From contig JAJZPG010000011.1 of NCBI GenBank assembly GCA_021811235.1, forward strand, positions 34,662 to 98,661: 64,000 nucleotides of DNA, read 5' to 3'. The notes beneath the pieces are model-generated. The model searched no databases. It had not been told where the DNA came from and worked only from the letters and a program-made list of their open reading frames with translations. This stretch comes from Pseudomonadota bacterium. GTDB lineage: Bacteria; Pseudomonadota; Gammaproteobacteria; Burkholderiales; Thiobacillaceae. Positions 18,193 through 25,873 of the stretch are shown piece after piece. Made by a program: the position numbers and the translations under genes. The stretch's first letter is position 1; each line of letters starts with the position of its first letter.

Positions 18193-19104
18193 ATGAACGC
18201 ACCCGAAATCATCTGGCCGAGCAAGGCCCGCGAGCTGCACAACCACCACTTCGATTCCACCATCTGGAACGATTTCGCCTTCCGCGACGACGATGTCGTC
18301 ATCGCCACCTACGCCAAATCCGGCACCACCTGGACCCAGCAGATCGTCGCACAGATGCTGTTCGGCGGCGATCCGACGCTGGCGGTGGCGGAGATGTCGC
18401 CGTGGCTCGATCTGCGCGTGCCGCCCAAGGCGGTCAAACTCGAGGCGGTGGAGGCACAGACGCACCGCCGCATCATCAAGACCCATCTGCCGGTCGACGC
18501 GCTGGTGTTCTCGCCGCGCGCGAAATATCTCTACATTGCGCGCGACGGCCGCGATGTGGTGTGGAGCATGTACAACCATCACGCCAACGCCAACGCCGCC
18601 TGGTACGCTGCGTTGAACGACACGCCGGGGCGGGTCGGCGCGCCGATCGAACCGCCGCCCGCCGACATCCGTCAGTACTGGTACGACTGGCTGGACCGCG
18701 ACGGCCATCCCTTCTGGCCGTTCTGGGAGAGCGTCCGCAGCTGGTGGGCGATCCGCCATCTGCCGAACGTGATGCTGCTGCATTTTGCCGACCTCAAGCG
18801 CGACATGCCGGGCCAGATGCGGCGCATCGCGGCTTTCCTCGACATCCCCATCGACGAGGCGCGCTGGCCGGCCATCGTCGAATACTGCAGCTTCGACTGG
18901 ATGAAGCAAAACGCGACGCAAAGCGTGCCGCTGGGCGGCGCGTTCTGGGACGGCGGGGCTGAAACCTTCATCCACAAGGGGGTCAACGGTCGCTGGGCCG
19001 ACACGCTGACGCCCGAGGATTGCGCCGAGTACGAGGCGCGCGCCGAACGCGAACTGGGCGCGGCGTGTGCACGCTGGCTGGCGAACGGGGCGTCGCCAGC
19101 CTAG
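18193..19104 (+). CDS. PAPS-dependent sulfotransferase
   Basis: 303 residues of the cytosolic sulfotransferase family. The 5'-phosphosulfate loop is YAKSGTTWTQQIV (about residue 41) and the 3'-phosphate site is IARDGRDVVWSMYNH (about 117). A catalytic His candidate is in IKTHLPVD. The C-terminal GVNGRWADTLTPEDCAEYE block is also typical. It transfers sulfate from PAPS to a hydroxyl or amine on an unknown small molecule. I chose the ATG at 18193 with GGAG upstream over a GTG at 18169. The stop shares a CTAG with the convergent gene's stop. Confidence 0.9.
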   Translation: MNAPEIIWPSKARELHNHHFDSTIWNDFAFRDDDVVIATYAKSGTTWTQQIVAQMLFGGDPTLAVAEMSPWLDLRVPPKAVKLEAVEAQTHRRIIKTHLPVDALVFSPRAKYLYIARDGRDVVWSMYNHHANANAAWYAALNDTPGRVGAPIEPPPADIRQYWYDWLDRDGHPFWPFWESVRSWWAIRHLPNVMLLHFADLKRDMPGQMRRIAAFLDIPIDEARWPAIVEYCSFDWMKQNATQSVPLGGAFWDGGAETFIHKGVNGRWADTLTPEDCAEYEARAERELGAACARWLANGASPA

Positions 19105-20408
19105 ATGCTGTCGAGGTGCAATGGCCGCGCGAGTTCCAGCCGGAAGCGTCCGCGCCCGGTCTTCTCCAGCGCGATCTGCGGGCAGCGTTCAGCCAGCCTG
19201 CGCTGCAGCAGGATCAGCCGCGTCTCCAGGTTGTCGCCGAAGTCCGGCAACGGCAGGCGCGGATCGCGGCGCAGTTCGCGATTGCAGAAATCGCGGCGGC
19301 CGCTTTGCGCATAGTCGTTGAGCAGTGCCCACAGGATGCTGCCGGCGACGCCCTTGATGAGGTAGTCGTTGTCGATGAACACGCTGTGGTCGTGGACGAA
19401 GTAGCGCACCGCGAGGGCGGGGCCCGAAGGCTGCGGCGGGGGAGCGGCAAGCGCCGGTTCGGTGTCGTCCGGCAGCGCGGCGAGCTGGACGACCAGCGCG
19501 GCGAGATGGCGTCCGTAGACGACCAGCGCATCCTCGTCGGCATGGCTGAAAAAGGCGTTCTGCTCGCTCTCCGCGTAGAGCACCCCGACCAGGCGCTGGC
19601 CGTGCGTGAGCGGTACCGCGATCTGGCTGTGCGGGTTGGCCAGAACCGGCAGCGGAATGCGCGGGGAGGACGGAGCAGCCACGCAAAGCGCGGCGTGGTA
19701 GGTGTACTCGGAGGTGTGGTGGTTGATGCGCACGGGGATGCGTTCGCGCGCCGCGACGCCGATGAGGCCTTCGCCCAGCGCGACCTCGGCGCCGACGCCG
19801 GAAGCCGGGTAGCCCAGGCTCGCCAGCGTGTAGAGCGTGCCTCCGGTTTCATCGAGCATGGCCAGCAGCGCGTGGCGGATGCCGAAACCGTGCGCCAGCG
19901 CGGCGAGCGCGCGGTCCGCCAGCTGCGCCAGGTCGTCGCATGCGCCCAGATGGTCGAGCGTGCGGCGCAGCTTCAGCAGCGCGTCGGGCGGGGGCGGCGC
20001 GGGCTGCTGGCGCGGGTCGGCGTTCTCGATGTCGAGCACCCGATAGATGTCCGCACCGCGCAGCGCAAACACCTTGGCCATGCCGGTGCGCTCGGCGATG
20101 CCCGCGAGCTGTGCCTTCATGTATTCGAACAGCGGGCCGGACGTTTCCGTGCGCAGGTAATGCACCTTCAGGCGGAAGTGGCGGAAGCTCCCTGGCTCGA
20201 TCACCTGGACCTGGGCGTAGGGATGGGCCAGCACGTTCTCGCGCGTCTTGCTGAAGAACTGGAACGACAGCGCCACGTGTTCGGGGTCGACGTAATGCAC
20301 CTGCGAGGCATAGGCCACGTTGGGCGTGCCGTCGGGCGCGGCGGTTGCCACCACTGCAGGGATCGCCCCGTCGAGACAGGGCCGCAGCGATTCCAGGGAA
20401 ATTTTCAT
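19101..20408 (-). CDS. Flavin-barrel / GAF / winged-helix-like fusion protein
   Basis: 435 residues. Residues 1-135 look like a pyridoxamine 5'-phosphate oxidase-type split barrel (IPAVVATAAPDGTPNVAYAS, LSFQFFSKTRENV, PYAQVQVIEP). Residues 150-300 form a GAF domain (HALLAMLDETGGTLYTLASLGY, GEGLIGVAARERIPVRI, SQIAVPL, LVGVLYAESE). Residues 335-435 (YLIKGVAGSILWALLNDY, ETRLILLQRRLAERCPQ, TGRGRFRLEL) resemble a winged helix. This suggests a flavin- or ligand-sensing regulator, which is inference. It overlaps the upstream gene by 4 bases. Confidence 0.72.
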   Translation of the reverse strand: MKISLESLRPCLDGAIPAVVATAAPDGTPNVAYASQVHYVDPEHVALSFQFFSKTRENVLAHPYAQVQVIEPGSFRHFRLKVHYLRTETSGPLFEYMKAQLAGIAERTGMAKVFALRGADIYRVLDIENADPRQQPAPPPPDALLKLRRTLDHLGACDDLAQLADRALAALAHGFGIRHALLAMLDETGGTLYTLASLGYPASGVGAEVALGEGLIGVAARERIPVRINHHTSEYTYHAALCVAAPSSPRIPLPVLANPHSQIAVPLTHGQRLVGVLYAESEQNAFFSHADEDALVVYGRHLAALVVQLAALPDDTEPALAAPPPQPSGPALAVRYFVHDHSVFIDNDYLIKGVAGSILWALLNDYAQSGRRDFCNRELRRDPRLPLPDFGDNLETRLILLQRRLAERCPQIALEKTGRGRFRLELARPLHLDSI

Positions 20409-20896
20409 GCGCGTGCCAGCACCCGCCCGGCGTCCGGCCCGGGCGTCTGGTCGAACACGATTTCCGGCGCGAAGCGCAAGGCCACCAGATCGTCGGTCGG
20501 CAGGATCGCCGCCAGCGCGGCGCGCACGCTTTTCCCATAGCCCAGCGTTTCCAGCTCGTCGCTGAAGGCCGTCACGCAGCGGGCGCTTGCCGTGCGGTGG
20601 GCCGCGTTCGTCGCCACCCGCGTCGCGCTGGCCGCCTTCAGCTGCAGCGTCGCGTGGGTGGCCGGGCGGCTCGCCACCAGGGTGATCGCACTGCCCGCGT
20701 CCAGCGCCTCCAGAACCGCCCGCCCGCGCGCCGCCGAGAGCAGCAGCGTCAGCGTACGCCGGTCGCGCGCCACGATCACCCCCTGGGCCCGGCTTACGCA
20801 CGGCCAGCCGTCGCGCCCCACCGCGCCGACGTTCATCGACAGCGGGCCTTGCAGGAAGGCGGCCTGGTCGGGGGTGAGAATCAGGGGCGTTGCCAT
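20405..20896 (-). CDS. Pyridoxamine 5'-phosphate oxidase-like flavin-barrel protein
   Basis: 163 residues resembling a split-barrel flavin-binding fold: GPLSMNVGAVGRDGWPCVSRA, then TLTLLLSAARGRAVLEAL, ITLVASRPATHATLQLKA and ELETLGYGKS. It overlaps the downstream flavin-barrel/GAF gene by ATGA, so the two are made together and may interact. No electron donor or substrate is evident. The fold call comes from the pattern of short strands and the position of the Arg/Ser pair; it is moderately secure. Confidence 0.6.
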   Translation of the reverse strand: MATPLILTPDQAAFLQGPLSMNVGAVGRDGWPCVSRAQGVIVARDRRTLTLLLSAARGRAVLEALDAGSAITLVASRPATHATLQLKAASATRVATNAAHRTASARCVTAFSDELETLGYGKSVRAALAAILPTDDLVALRFAPEIVFDQTPGPDAGRVLARA

Positions 20897-20995
20897 GGGC
20901 GGGGATCGTCGTAGCGGGCGGCGCCCCGATGCGATGCCCGCCAGGCCAATGCGCAGCCTGCCGGCTGCGGCACGAAGGATGCGAGGGCGAAGACG

Positions 20996-21051
20996 GGCGG
21001 AACGGACATGCGCGGGGCTCCTGAAAGCCCCATTCTAGCGCCCGTTCCGCC
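20996..21051 (-). terminator. Nested hairpin after the homocysteine methyltransferase gene
   Basis: An outer 10-bp stem (GGCGGAACGG at 20996-21005 with CCGTTCCGCC at 21042-21051) encloses an inner 6-bp hairpin (GGGGCT 21014-21019, AGCCCC 21026-21031). It begins 3 bp after the stop of the leftward methyltransferase gene. There is no U-run, so termination efficiency is uncertain. Confidence 0.5.
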
Positions 21052-21054
21052 GGA

Positions 21055-22005
21055 TCAGGCAGCCCGTGCGACCAGCCCCTCGCAAATCGCGCCGACGTGC
21101 CGGTGGTCGGTGCCGCAGCAGCCGCCGACGACGGCGAGCCGGGGCAGTAGCGCGCGCAGTTCACGGTATTCGCCGGCGAGCTCGGAAGGGCTGCCTTCAT
21201 CCAGCTCGGTCGCCTCGTCGAGCTCGGCGTGGCTGCGCTTCGATGCGTTGGCGCGGATGCCGCGCAGGCGATCGCGCCAGGGACCGGCGTGCTGCAGCAC
21301 GTGTGCGAAGTGGCTGGGATGCGCGCAATTGATCATGTAATAGGCCGGGTAGGCGCCGCTGGCGGCATCGGTCGCCTCGATGGCTTCGGAAAGCGGCATC
21401 CCGGACGGCAGGCGGCCGTCGGTTTCCAGCGTGAACGAGACGGCGACGGGCATGCCGGCGGCTTGCGCCGCGCGGGCGACGCCGATGGCTTCCTCGACGT
21501 AGGTCAGGGTGAACACGGAAACCAGGTCGGCGGCCGTGTCGGCAAAGGTGTCGATCTGCGGCGCGTGGTAGGCCTGCGCCTCGTCGGCGTCCATTCTGCG
21601 GTCGGCGACGTAGCCGTCGCCGCGCGGACCCAGGTTGCCGCTGATGACGATGGGCGTGGCCGGGGTTTCGAGCGCTTCGCGCAGTTCGGCGAGCTGTTCG
21701 ACCGCCGCGCGGTTGATCGCGGCGAGCCGCGGGGCACCGTAGCCCAGCTTCGCGCCCCAGTCGGCACTGGCGCGCCAGGTCGGCGTTTCCAGCACGATGC
21801 CGGTACCGGCTGCACGCGCGATCCGGATGTGCTGCTCGAAGTAGTCGCGCAGGCGGGCGCGGCCGGCAGGATCGTCCAGCAGCACGAAGGACGCGAAATA
21901 CGGCAGGTCGATGCCGTCGTGGAAGATCAGCGTGGTTTCCATGCCGCTGTCGGCGATGAAGAGCTGGTCGCCGAGTTGCGGCAGGCGGGTGCGGTAGGGG
22001 CTCAT
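21055..22005 (-). CDS. Homocysteine S-methyltransferase family protein
   Basis: 316 residues, a TIM-barrel S-methyltransferase with the zinc ligands visible: Cys in YYMINCAHPSHF (about 226) and the Cys pair in VVGGCCGTDHRHV (about 296). The N-terminal DSGMETTLIFHDGIDLP and LETPTWRASADWG are typical of the MmuM/betaine-homocysteine methyltransferase family. It likely makes methionine from homocysteine with S-methylmethionine or a related donor. It is divergent from a GlxA-type AraC regulator, which may control it. Confidence 0.9.
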   Translation of the reverse strand: MSPYRTRLPQLGDQLFIADSGMETTLIFHDGIDLPYFASFVLLDDPAGRARLRDYFEQHIRIARAAGTGIVLETPTWRASADWGAKLGYGAPRLAAINRAAVEQLAELREALETPATPIVISGNLGPRGDGYVADRRMDADEAQAYHAPQIDTFADTAADLVSVFTLTYVEEAIGVARAAQAAGMPVAVSFTLETDGRLPSGMPLSEAIEATDAASGAYPAYYMINCAHPSHFAHVLQHAGPWRDRLRGIRANASKRSHAELDEATELDEGSPSELAGEYRELRALLPRLAVVGGCCGTDHRHVGAICEGLVARAA

Positions 22006-22139
22006 GGTCGGTCTCCTGGGGTGGGGAGGGTGCGGCTGCCTCCGGGCAGGGCTTTCCTCCTGGTGAGGATGGCCGCACAATAATCCCGCCCGCCCTTCCC
22101 GGCTAAAGCCATTTCGGCAAGGAACCTGACGAATCGGCC

Positions 22140-23174
22140 ATGCACCAGCCCGCGCCCGTCACCGTCGCCATCCTCGTCTTTCCCGAGACCTCCGCCTCGG
22201 TGGTCTACGGCATGGTCGACCTCTTCGCCAGCGCCGGGCGCGACTGGTCTTTCATCGTCGAGGGCGAGCCGGGGCCGCAGCTGCTCGAACCTGTGCTGGT
22301 CGGGCGGACCGCCGGCCCGGTGGTCGTCGGCAACGGCGTACCCGTCGCCGTGCAGCGCAGTTTCGCCGACTGTCCGGTGGCGGACATCGTCTGCGTGCCC
22401 GAAGTGAGCCTGCCGCCCGGCACCCCCCTGACCGAACGCTTTCGCGACGAGATCGACTGGCTGCGCAGTTGCCACGCGCGCGGCGCCACACTCGCCACCG
22501 CCTGCTCGGGCGCCATGCTGCTCGCCGAAGCGGGGCTGCTGGCCGGGTGCGACGCCACCACCCACTGGGCGTGGTGCGACGCGCTCGCGCGCGACTACCC
22601 CGGCGTTCGCGTGCATGCCCAGCGCGCACTGGTGGTTGCGGGCGTCGGCGGGCGGCTGGTCATGGCCGGCGGCGGCACCAGCTGGCTCGACCTCGCGCTC
22701 TACCTGATCGCGCGCACCGCCGGCGTCGACGCCGCCATGCAGGTCGCGCGCCTCAATCTCATCGACTGGCACCAGATCGGCCAGCAGCCCTTCGCCCGCC
22801 TCGCCCGCACCCGCCAGGTCGACGATGCCGCCATCGCGCGCTGCCAGACCTGGATCGCCGACCACTACATGGACCCCGCCCCGGTCGCCGCCATGGTGCG
22901 CGAGTCCGGCCTGCCCGAGCGCTCGTTCAAGCGCCGCTTCGCCGGAGCCACCGGCATGTCGCCGCTCGATTATGTGCACACGCTACGCATCGAGGAAGCC
23001 AAGCAGATGCTCGAAACCGGCGACTTGCCGGTCGAAGCGATCGCCCTCGAGGTCGGCTACGAGGATGCCGCCTTCTTCGCCCGCCTGTTCCGCCGCAAGG
23101 TGATGCTCACGCCGGCGCAATACCGCAAGCGGTTCCGGGCGATGCGGCAGGTGCTGGGCGAAACCCAGGATTAG
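22140..23174 (+). CDS. GlxA-type AraC-family transcriptional regulator
   Basis: 344 residues. Residues 1-190 form a DJ-1/PfpI-like domain with the nucleophile-elbow-like ATACSGAMLLAEAGLL; residues 235-335 are an AraC-type double HTH (GLPERSFKRRFAGATGMSPL, AIALEVGYEDAAFFARLF, TPAQYRKRF). Regulators of this architecture control amine, betaine and amino-acid catabolism genes. The divergent homocysteine S-methyltransferase gene, 134 bp away, is the obvious candidate target, and a methylated-amine or sulfonium ligand would fit; both are inference. Confidence 0.9.
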   Translation: MHQPAPVTVAILVFPETSASVVYGMVDLFASAGRDWSFIVEGEPGPQLLEPVLVGRTAGPVVVGNGVPVAVQRSFADCPVADIVCVPEVSLPPGTPLTERFRDEIDWLRSCHARGATLATACSGAMLLAEAGLLAGCDATTHWAWCDALARDYPGVRVHAQRALVVAGVGGRLVMAGGGTSWLDLALYLIARTAGVDAAMQVARLNLIDWHQIGQQPFARLARTRQVDDAAIARCQTWIADHYMDPAPVAAMVRESGLPERSFKRRFAGATGMSPLDYVHTLRIEEAKQMLETGDLPVEAIALEVGYEDAAFFARLFRRKVMLTPAQYRKRFRAMRQVLGETQD

Positions 23175-23177
23175 AAA

Positions 23178-24419
23178 TCAGGTGCGATACTCCGCGTTGA
23201 TCTTCACGTAGTCATAGGAGAAGTCGCAGGTCCACACCGTGGCATTCGCCGTCCCGCGATTGAGCACCACGCGCACGGTGATCTCGGCTTCCTTCATCAC
23301 CGCTGCGCCCTGGGCTTCGGTGTAGCTCGCGGCGCGGCCACCGTTTTCCGCTACCAGCACGTCGCCCAGGTATACCTTCAGCGCGTTGACGTCGAGGTCC
23401 ATCACACCCGCGTAGCCGATGGCGGCGAGGATGCGGCCGAGGTTGGGGTCGCTGGCGAAGAAGGCGGTCTTGACCAGCGGCGAGCGGGCGATGGCGTAGG
23501 CGATCTGCTTGCACTCGGCGTGGTCGCGACCGCCCTCCACGGCAATGGTCATGAACTTGGTCGCGCCCTCGCCGTCGCGCGCCATCGCCTGCGCGAGTTC
23601 GATGGCGACTTCGCTCAGGGCTTTCTTCAGCGCGGCGTAGTCGGCGCCGGCCGTGTCGGCGATTTCGGTGTTGCCGGCCTGGCCGGTGGCGATGAGGATG
23701 AAGCTGTCGTTGGTCGAGGTGTCGCCGTCGACGGTGACGCAGTTGAACGACACGTCGGCCACCGCCTTCACCAGCGGCTGCATCAGCGCGGGGGCGATCG
23801 CGGCGTCGGTCGTCAGGTAGCCGAGCATGGTCGCCATGTTGGGATGGATCATGCCGGAGCCCTTGGCGATGCCGGTGACCGTCACGGTCTTGCCGCCGAC
23901 CTGCGTCTGGCGGCTGGCGCCCTTGGCGACGATGTCGGTGGTCATGATCGCGTGCGCGGCTTCGCTCCAGTGGTCGGGCGCGAGGTCGGCCTGGGCGGCG
24001 GGCAGCGCCGGCAGGATCTTGTCGATCGGCAACGGCTCGAGGATGACGCCGGTGGAAAACGGCAGCACCTGCTCGGCCTGGATGCCGAACAGTCCGGCCA
24101 CCGCTTCGCAGGTGCGGCGCGCGCGCCGGAGTCCTTCCTCGCCGGTACCGGCGTTGGCGTTGCCGGTATTGATCAGCAGCGCGCGGATGTCGCCACCGCC
24201 TTGATCGATCTGACCGAGATGCTGTTTGCACAGCGTGACCGGGGCGGCGCAGAAGCGGTTTTGCGTGAACACCCCGGCCACGCGCGAACCGGGCGCGAGT
24301 TCGATCAGGGTGATGTCGCGCCGTCCGGGCTTCTTGATGCCGGCGGAGGCGATGCCGAGGCGGACGCCGGCGACCGGCAGCAGGGACGCGGGATCGGGAG
24401 CGGTGAGATTGACGGGCAT
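23178..24419 (-). CDS. argJ: Bifunctional glutamate N-acetyltransferase / amino-acid acetyltransferase ArgJ
   Basis: 413 residues, the usual length. ArgJ is made as one chain that cuts itself before a conserved Thr; the site is visible in [20 protein letters not shown] (nucleophile Thr at about residue 193). Other family blocks: [43 protein letters not shown] and the C-terminal [10 protein letters not shown]. It recycles the acetyl group between N-acetylornithine and glutamate in arginine synthesis. Confidence 0.97.
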   Translation of the reverse strand: MPVNLTAPDPASLLPVAGVRLGIASAGIKKPGRRDITLIELAPGSRVAGVFTQNRFCAAPVTLCKQHLGQIDQGGGDIRALLINTGNANAGTGEEGLRRARRTCEAVAGLFGIQAEQVLPFSTGVILEPLPIDKILPALPAAQADLAPDHWSEAAHAIMTTDIVAKGASRQTQVGGKTVTVTGIAKGSGMIHPNMATMLGYLTTDAAIAPALMQPLVKAVADVSFNCVTVDGDTSTNDSFILIATGQAGNTEIADTAGADYAALKKALSEVAIELAQAMARDGEGATKFMTIAVEGGRDHAECKQIAYAIARSPLVKTAFFASDPNLGRILAAIGYAGVMDLDVNALKVYLGDVLVAENGGRAASYTEAQGAAVMKEAEITVRVVLNRGTANATVWTCDFSYDYVKINAEYRT

Positions 24420-24485
24420 GGCGGCAGACCGGAACGGAAAGCCGTCATTTTAATATGCCGGGCGTCGTCCGTATGGACGGGATTT

Positions 24486-24725
24486 TTACTGGGTGCGCCC
24501 CAGCAGCCAGTTCATCGCGCGACGGAATTCGGGCCGCCACGGCCACACCGGGTCGAACTCGATCGAGCGAGCCAGCGCGGCCAGCGCAATCAGGGCGAAC
24601 ACGGCGAACAGCAGCTGCGAGACGAACAGGCGCGGCGTCAGCATGCCAAGGGGCATGTCGAGAAAGCCAGGAACGTAGAACAGACTGGCAAATGCAGCAA
24701 AGAGGAAGGCTGGGCCAAGATACAT
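24486..24725 (-). CDS. Small hypothetical membrane protein
   Basis: 79 residues from an ATG at 24725 (MYLGPAFLFAAFASLFYVPGF). Two hydrophobic segments are visible (about 1-20 and 30-55, the second RLFVSQLLFAVFALIALAAL), then a basic, Trp-rich tail (FDPVWPWRPEFRRAMNWLLG). The frame is open up to 24821 but the residues before MYLG look non-coding. No family is recognised. It stands alone between argJ and the next gene. Confidence 0.5.
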   Translation of the reverse strand: MYLGPAFLFAAFASLFYVPGFLDMPLGMLTPRLFVSQLLFAVFALIALAALARSIEFDPVWPWRPEFRRAMNWLLGRTQ

Positions 24726-24858
24726 GATGTCCGCAGTTCGAATTGTTGTGTGGGGGGATGAGCAATCGTTGTGCCAAGAAACAAAGGCCATTGAAAACAA
24801 GGCAGTGCAGCACTCCGACACGGCTGCCGGCAGGGGAATGTAAATAAATTCGACAGGC

Positions 24859-25197
24859 TTACTTGCCGAGCGGCGTAGTGGCCAGCTTGCGCAGGATTTC
24901 GTGCGACAGCGAGTAGAACTGCGGCGTGGGGCCGAGGTCTTCGTAGATCGGGTCGCCGTAGTCGTCCTCGGCGATGACGCGGTTTCCCGGGATATAGGGC
25001 ATGGCGACTTCCAGCTCGTCGAGGGCGGCCCGGATCAGGTCGGCCATCAATTGGGAGTCGCTGCGCCCCGGGTACATCAGATGCAGGGCTTCGACGCGGG
25101 CGGCGTCACGCAAGGGCAAATGGACGGTATAGGCACGCACGTCGGTGCGTGCGTGTCCTTCGCTGCTCCAGCGCTGGATCAGTTCGGCGATGCGCAT
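24859..25197 (-). CDS. Conserved hypothetical protein with ribbon-helix-helix-like N-terminus
   Basis: 112 residues. Residues 18-62 read strand-helix-turn-helix (RAYTVHLPLRDAARVEAL, then GRSDSQLMADLIRAALDELE), the layout of ribbon-helix-helix DNA-binding proteins. The acidic C-terminal half (EDDYGDPIYEDLGPTPQFY) has no parallel I know. It is not beside a toxin gene, so an antitoxin role is unlikely. Fold assignment is by pattern only. Confidence 0.55.
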   Translation of the reverse strand: MRIAELIQRWSSEGHARTDVRAYTVHLPLRDAARVEALHLMYPGRSDSQLMADLIRAALDELEVAMPYIPGNRVIAEDDYGDPIYEDLGPTPQFYSLSHEILRKLATTPLGK

Positions 25198-25276
25198 GAG
25201 CGTTCCTCTGGCCTACGATGGTTTTGTTATAGCAAAGCCGCCCGCGAGGCAAAGCCGATGTCGCGGTAATTTCGTC

Positions 25277-25873
25277 CTACATCCTGCGCCATACCAGCGT
25301 GCGGTTGTTCGCCGGCATCGCAATGTCCCGTTGCAGCGTCAGGCCCTGCGCGCGGGCCAGAGCGTCGACGGCTTCGTAGTCGCGCACGCCGGAGGCCGGG
25401 TCGCGCGCCTTCAGCCAGGCATCGAAGCGGGCGTTGCTCTCCGAGGTGAAGGCGCCGTCGTAGTTGAAGGGCCCGTACACCGCCAGCACGCCGCCGGCTT
25501 CCAGTACCGCCCCGACGCCGACAAAGAATTTTTCCACCTCGGGCCAGCTCATGATGTGCAGGGTGTTGGCGGAAAACACCGCGTCGTAGCGGTCGCCGTG
25601 CCAGGAAGCGTCGTTGACGTCGAGCGCCAGCGGCGGCAGCACGTTGGGCAGCGCGGCTTCCTCGAGCCACTGCCGGATGCCGGCATGGTGCGGCGTCACG
25701 TCGGCGGTCTGCCACACGACATGCGGCAGGTCGGGTGCGAAATACACCGCGTGCTGGCCGGTGCCGCTGCCGATTTCCAGCACGCGGCGGCGGTCGGCGA
25801 ACACCTCGCGCAGCACGGCAATGATCGGCTCGCGGTTTTGCGCGCAGGATTCGGCAAAAGGCTTGTCGTTCAT
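25277..25873 (-). CDS. DUF938 SAM-dependent methyltransferase
   Basis: 198 residues. Class I methyltransferase fold with the SAM loop VLEIGSGTGQHAVYFA (about residue 30), DVTPHHAGIRQWL, LDVNDASW and FSANTLHIMSW, all characteristic of DUF938. The N-terminus FAESCAQNREPI is also a family signature. Substrate unknown. It overlaps the upstream helicase gene by 4 bases (TGA/ATG) and is the last gene of the leftward fdxA-addB-addA-like run. Confidence 0.9.
   Translation of the reverse strand: MNDKPFAESCAQNREPIIAVLREVFADRRRVLEIGSGTGQHAVYFAPDLPHVVWQTADVTPHHAGIRQWLEEAALPNVLPPLALDVNDASWHGDRYDAVFSANTLHIMSWPEVEKFFVGVGAVLEAGGVLAVYGPFNYDGAFTSESNARFDAWLKARDPASGVRDYEAVDALARAQGLTLQRDIAMPANNRTLVWRRM

Noticed and set aside
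24859..25197. Antitoxin of a toxin-antitoxin pair
   Set aside because: The neighbours are a solitary small membrane protein gene and a methyltransferase; no toxin-like gene is adjacent.
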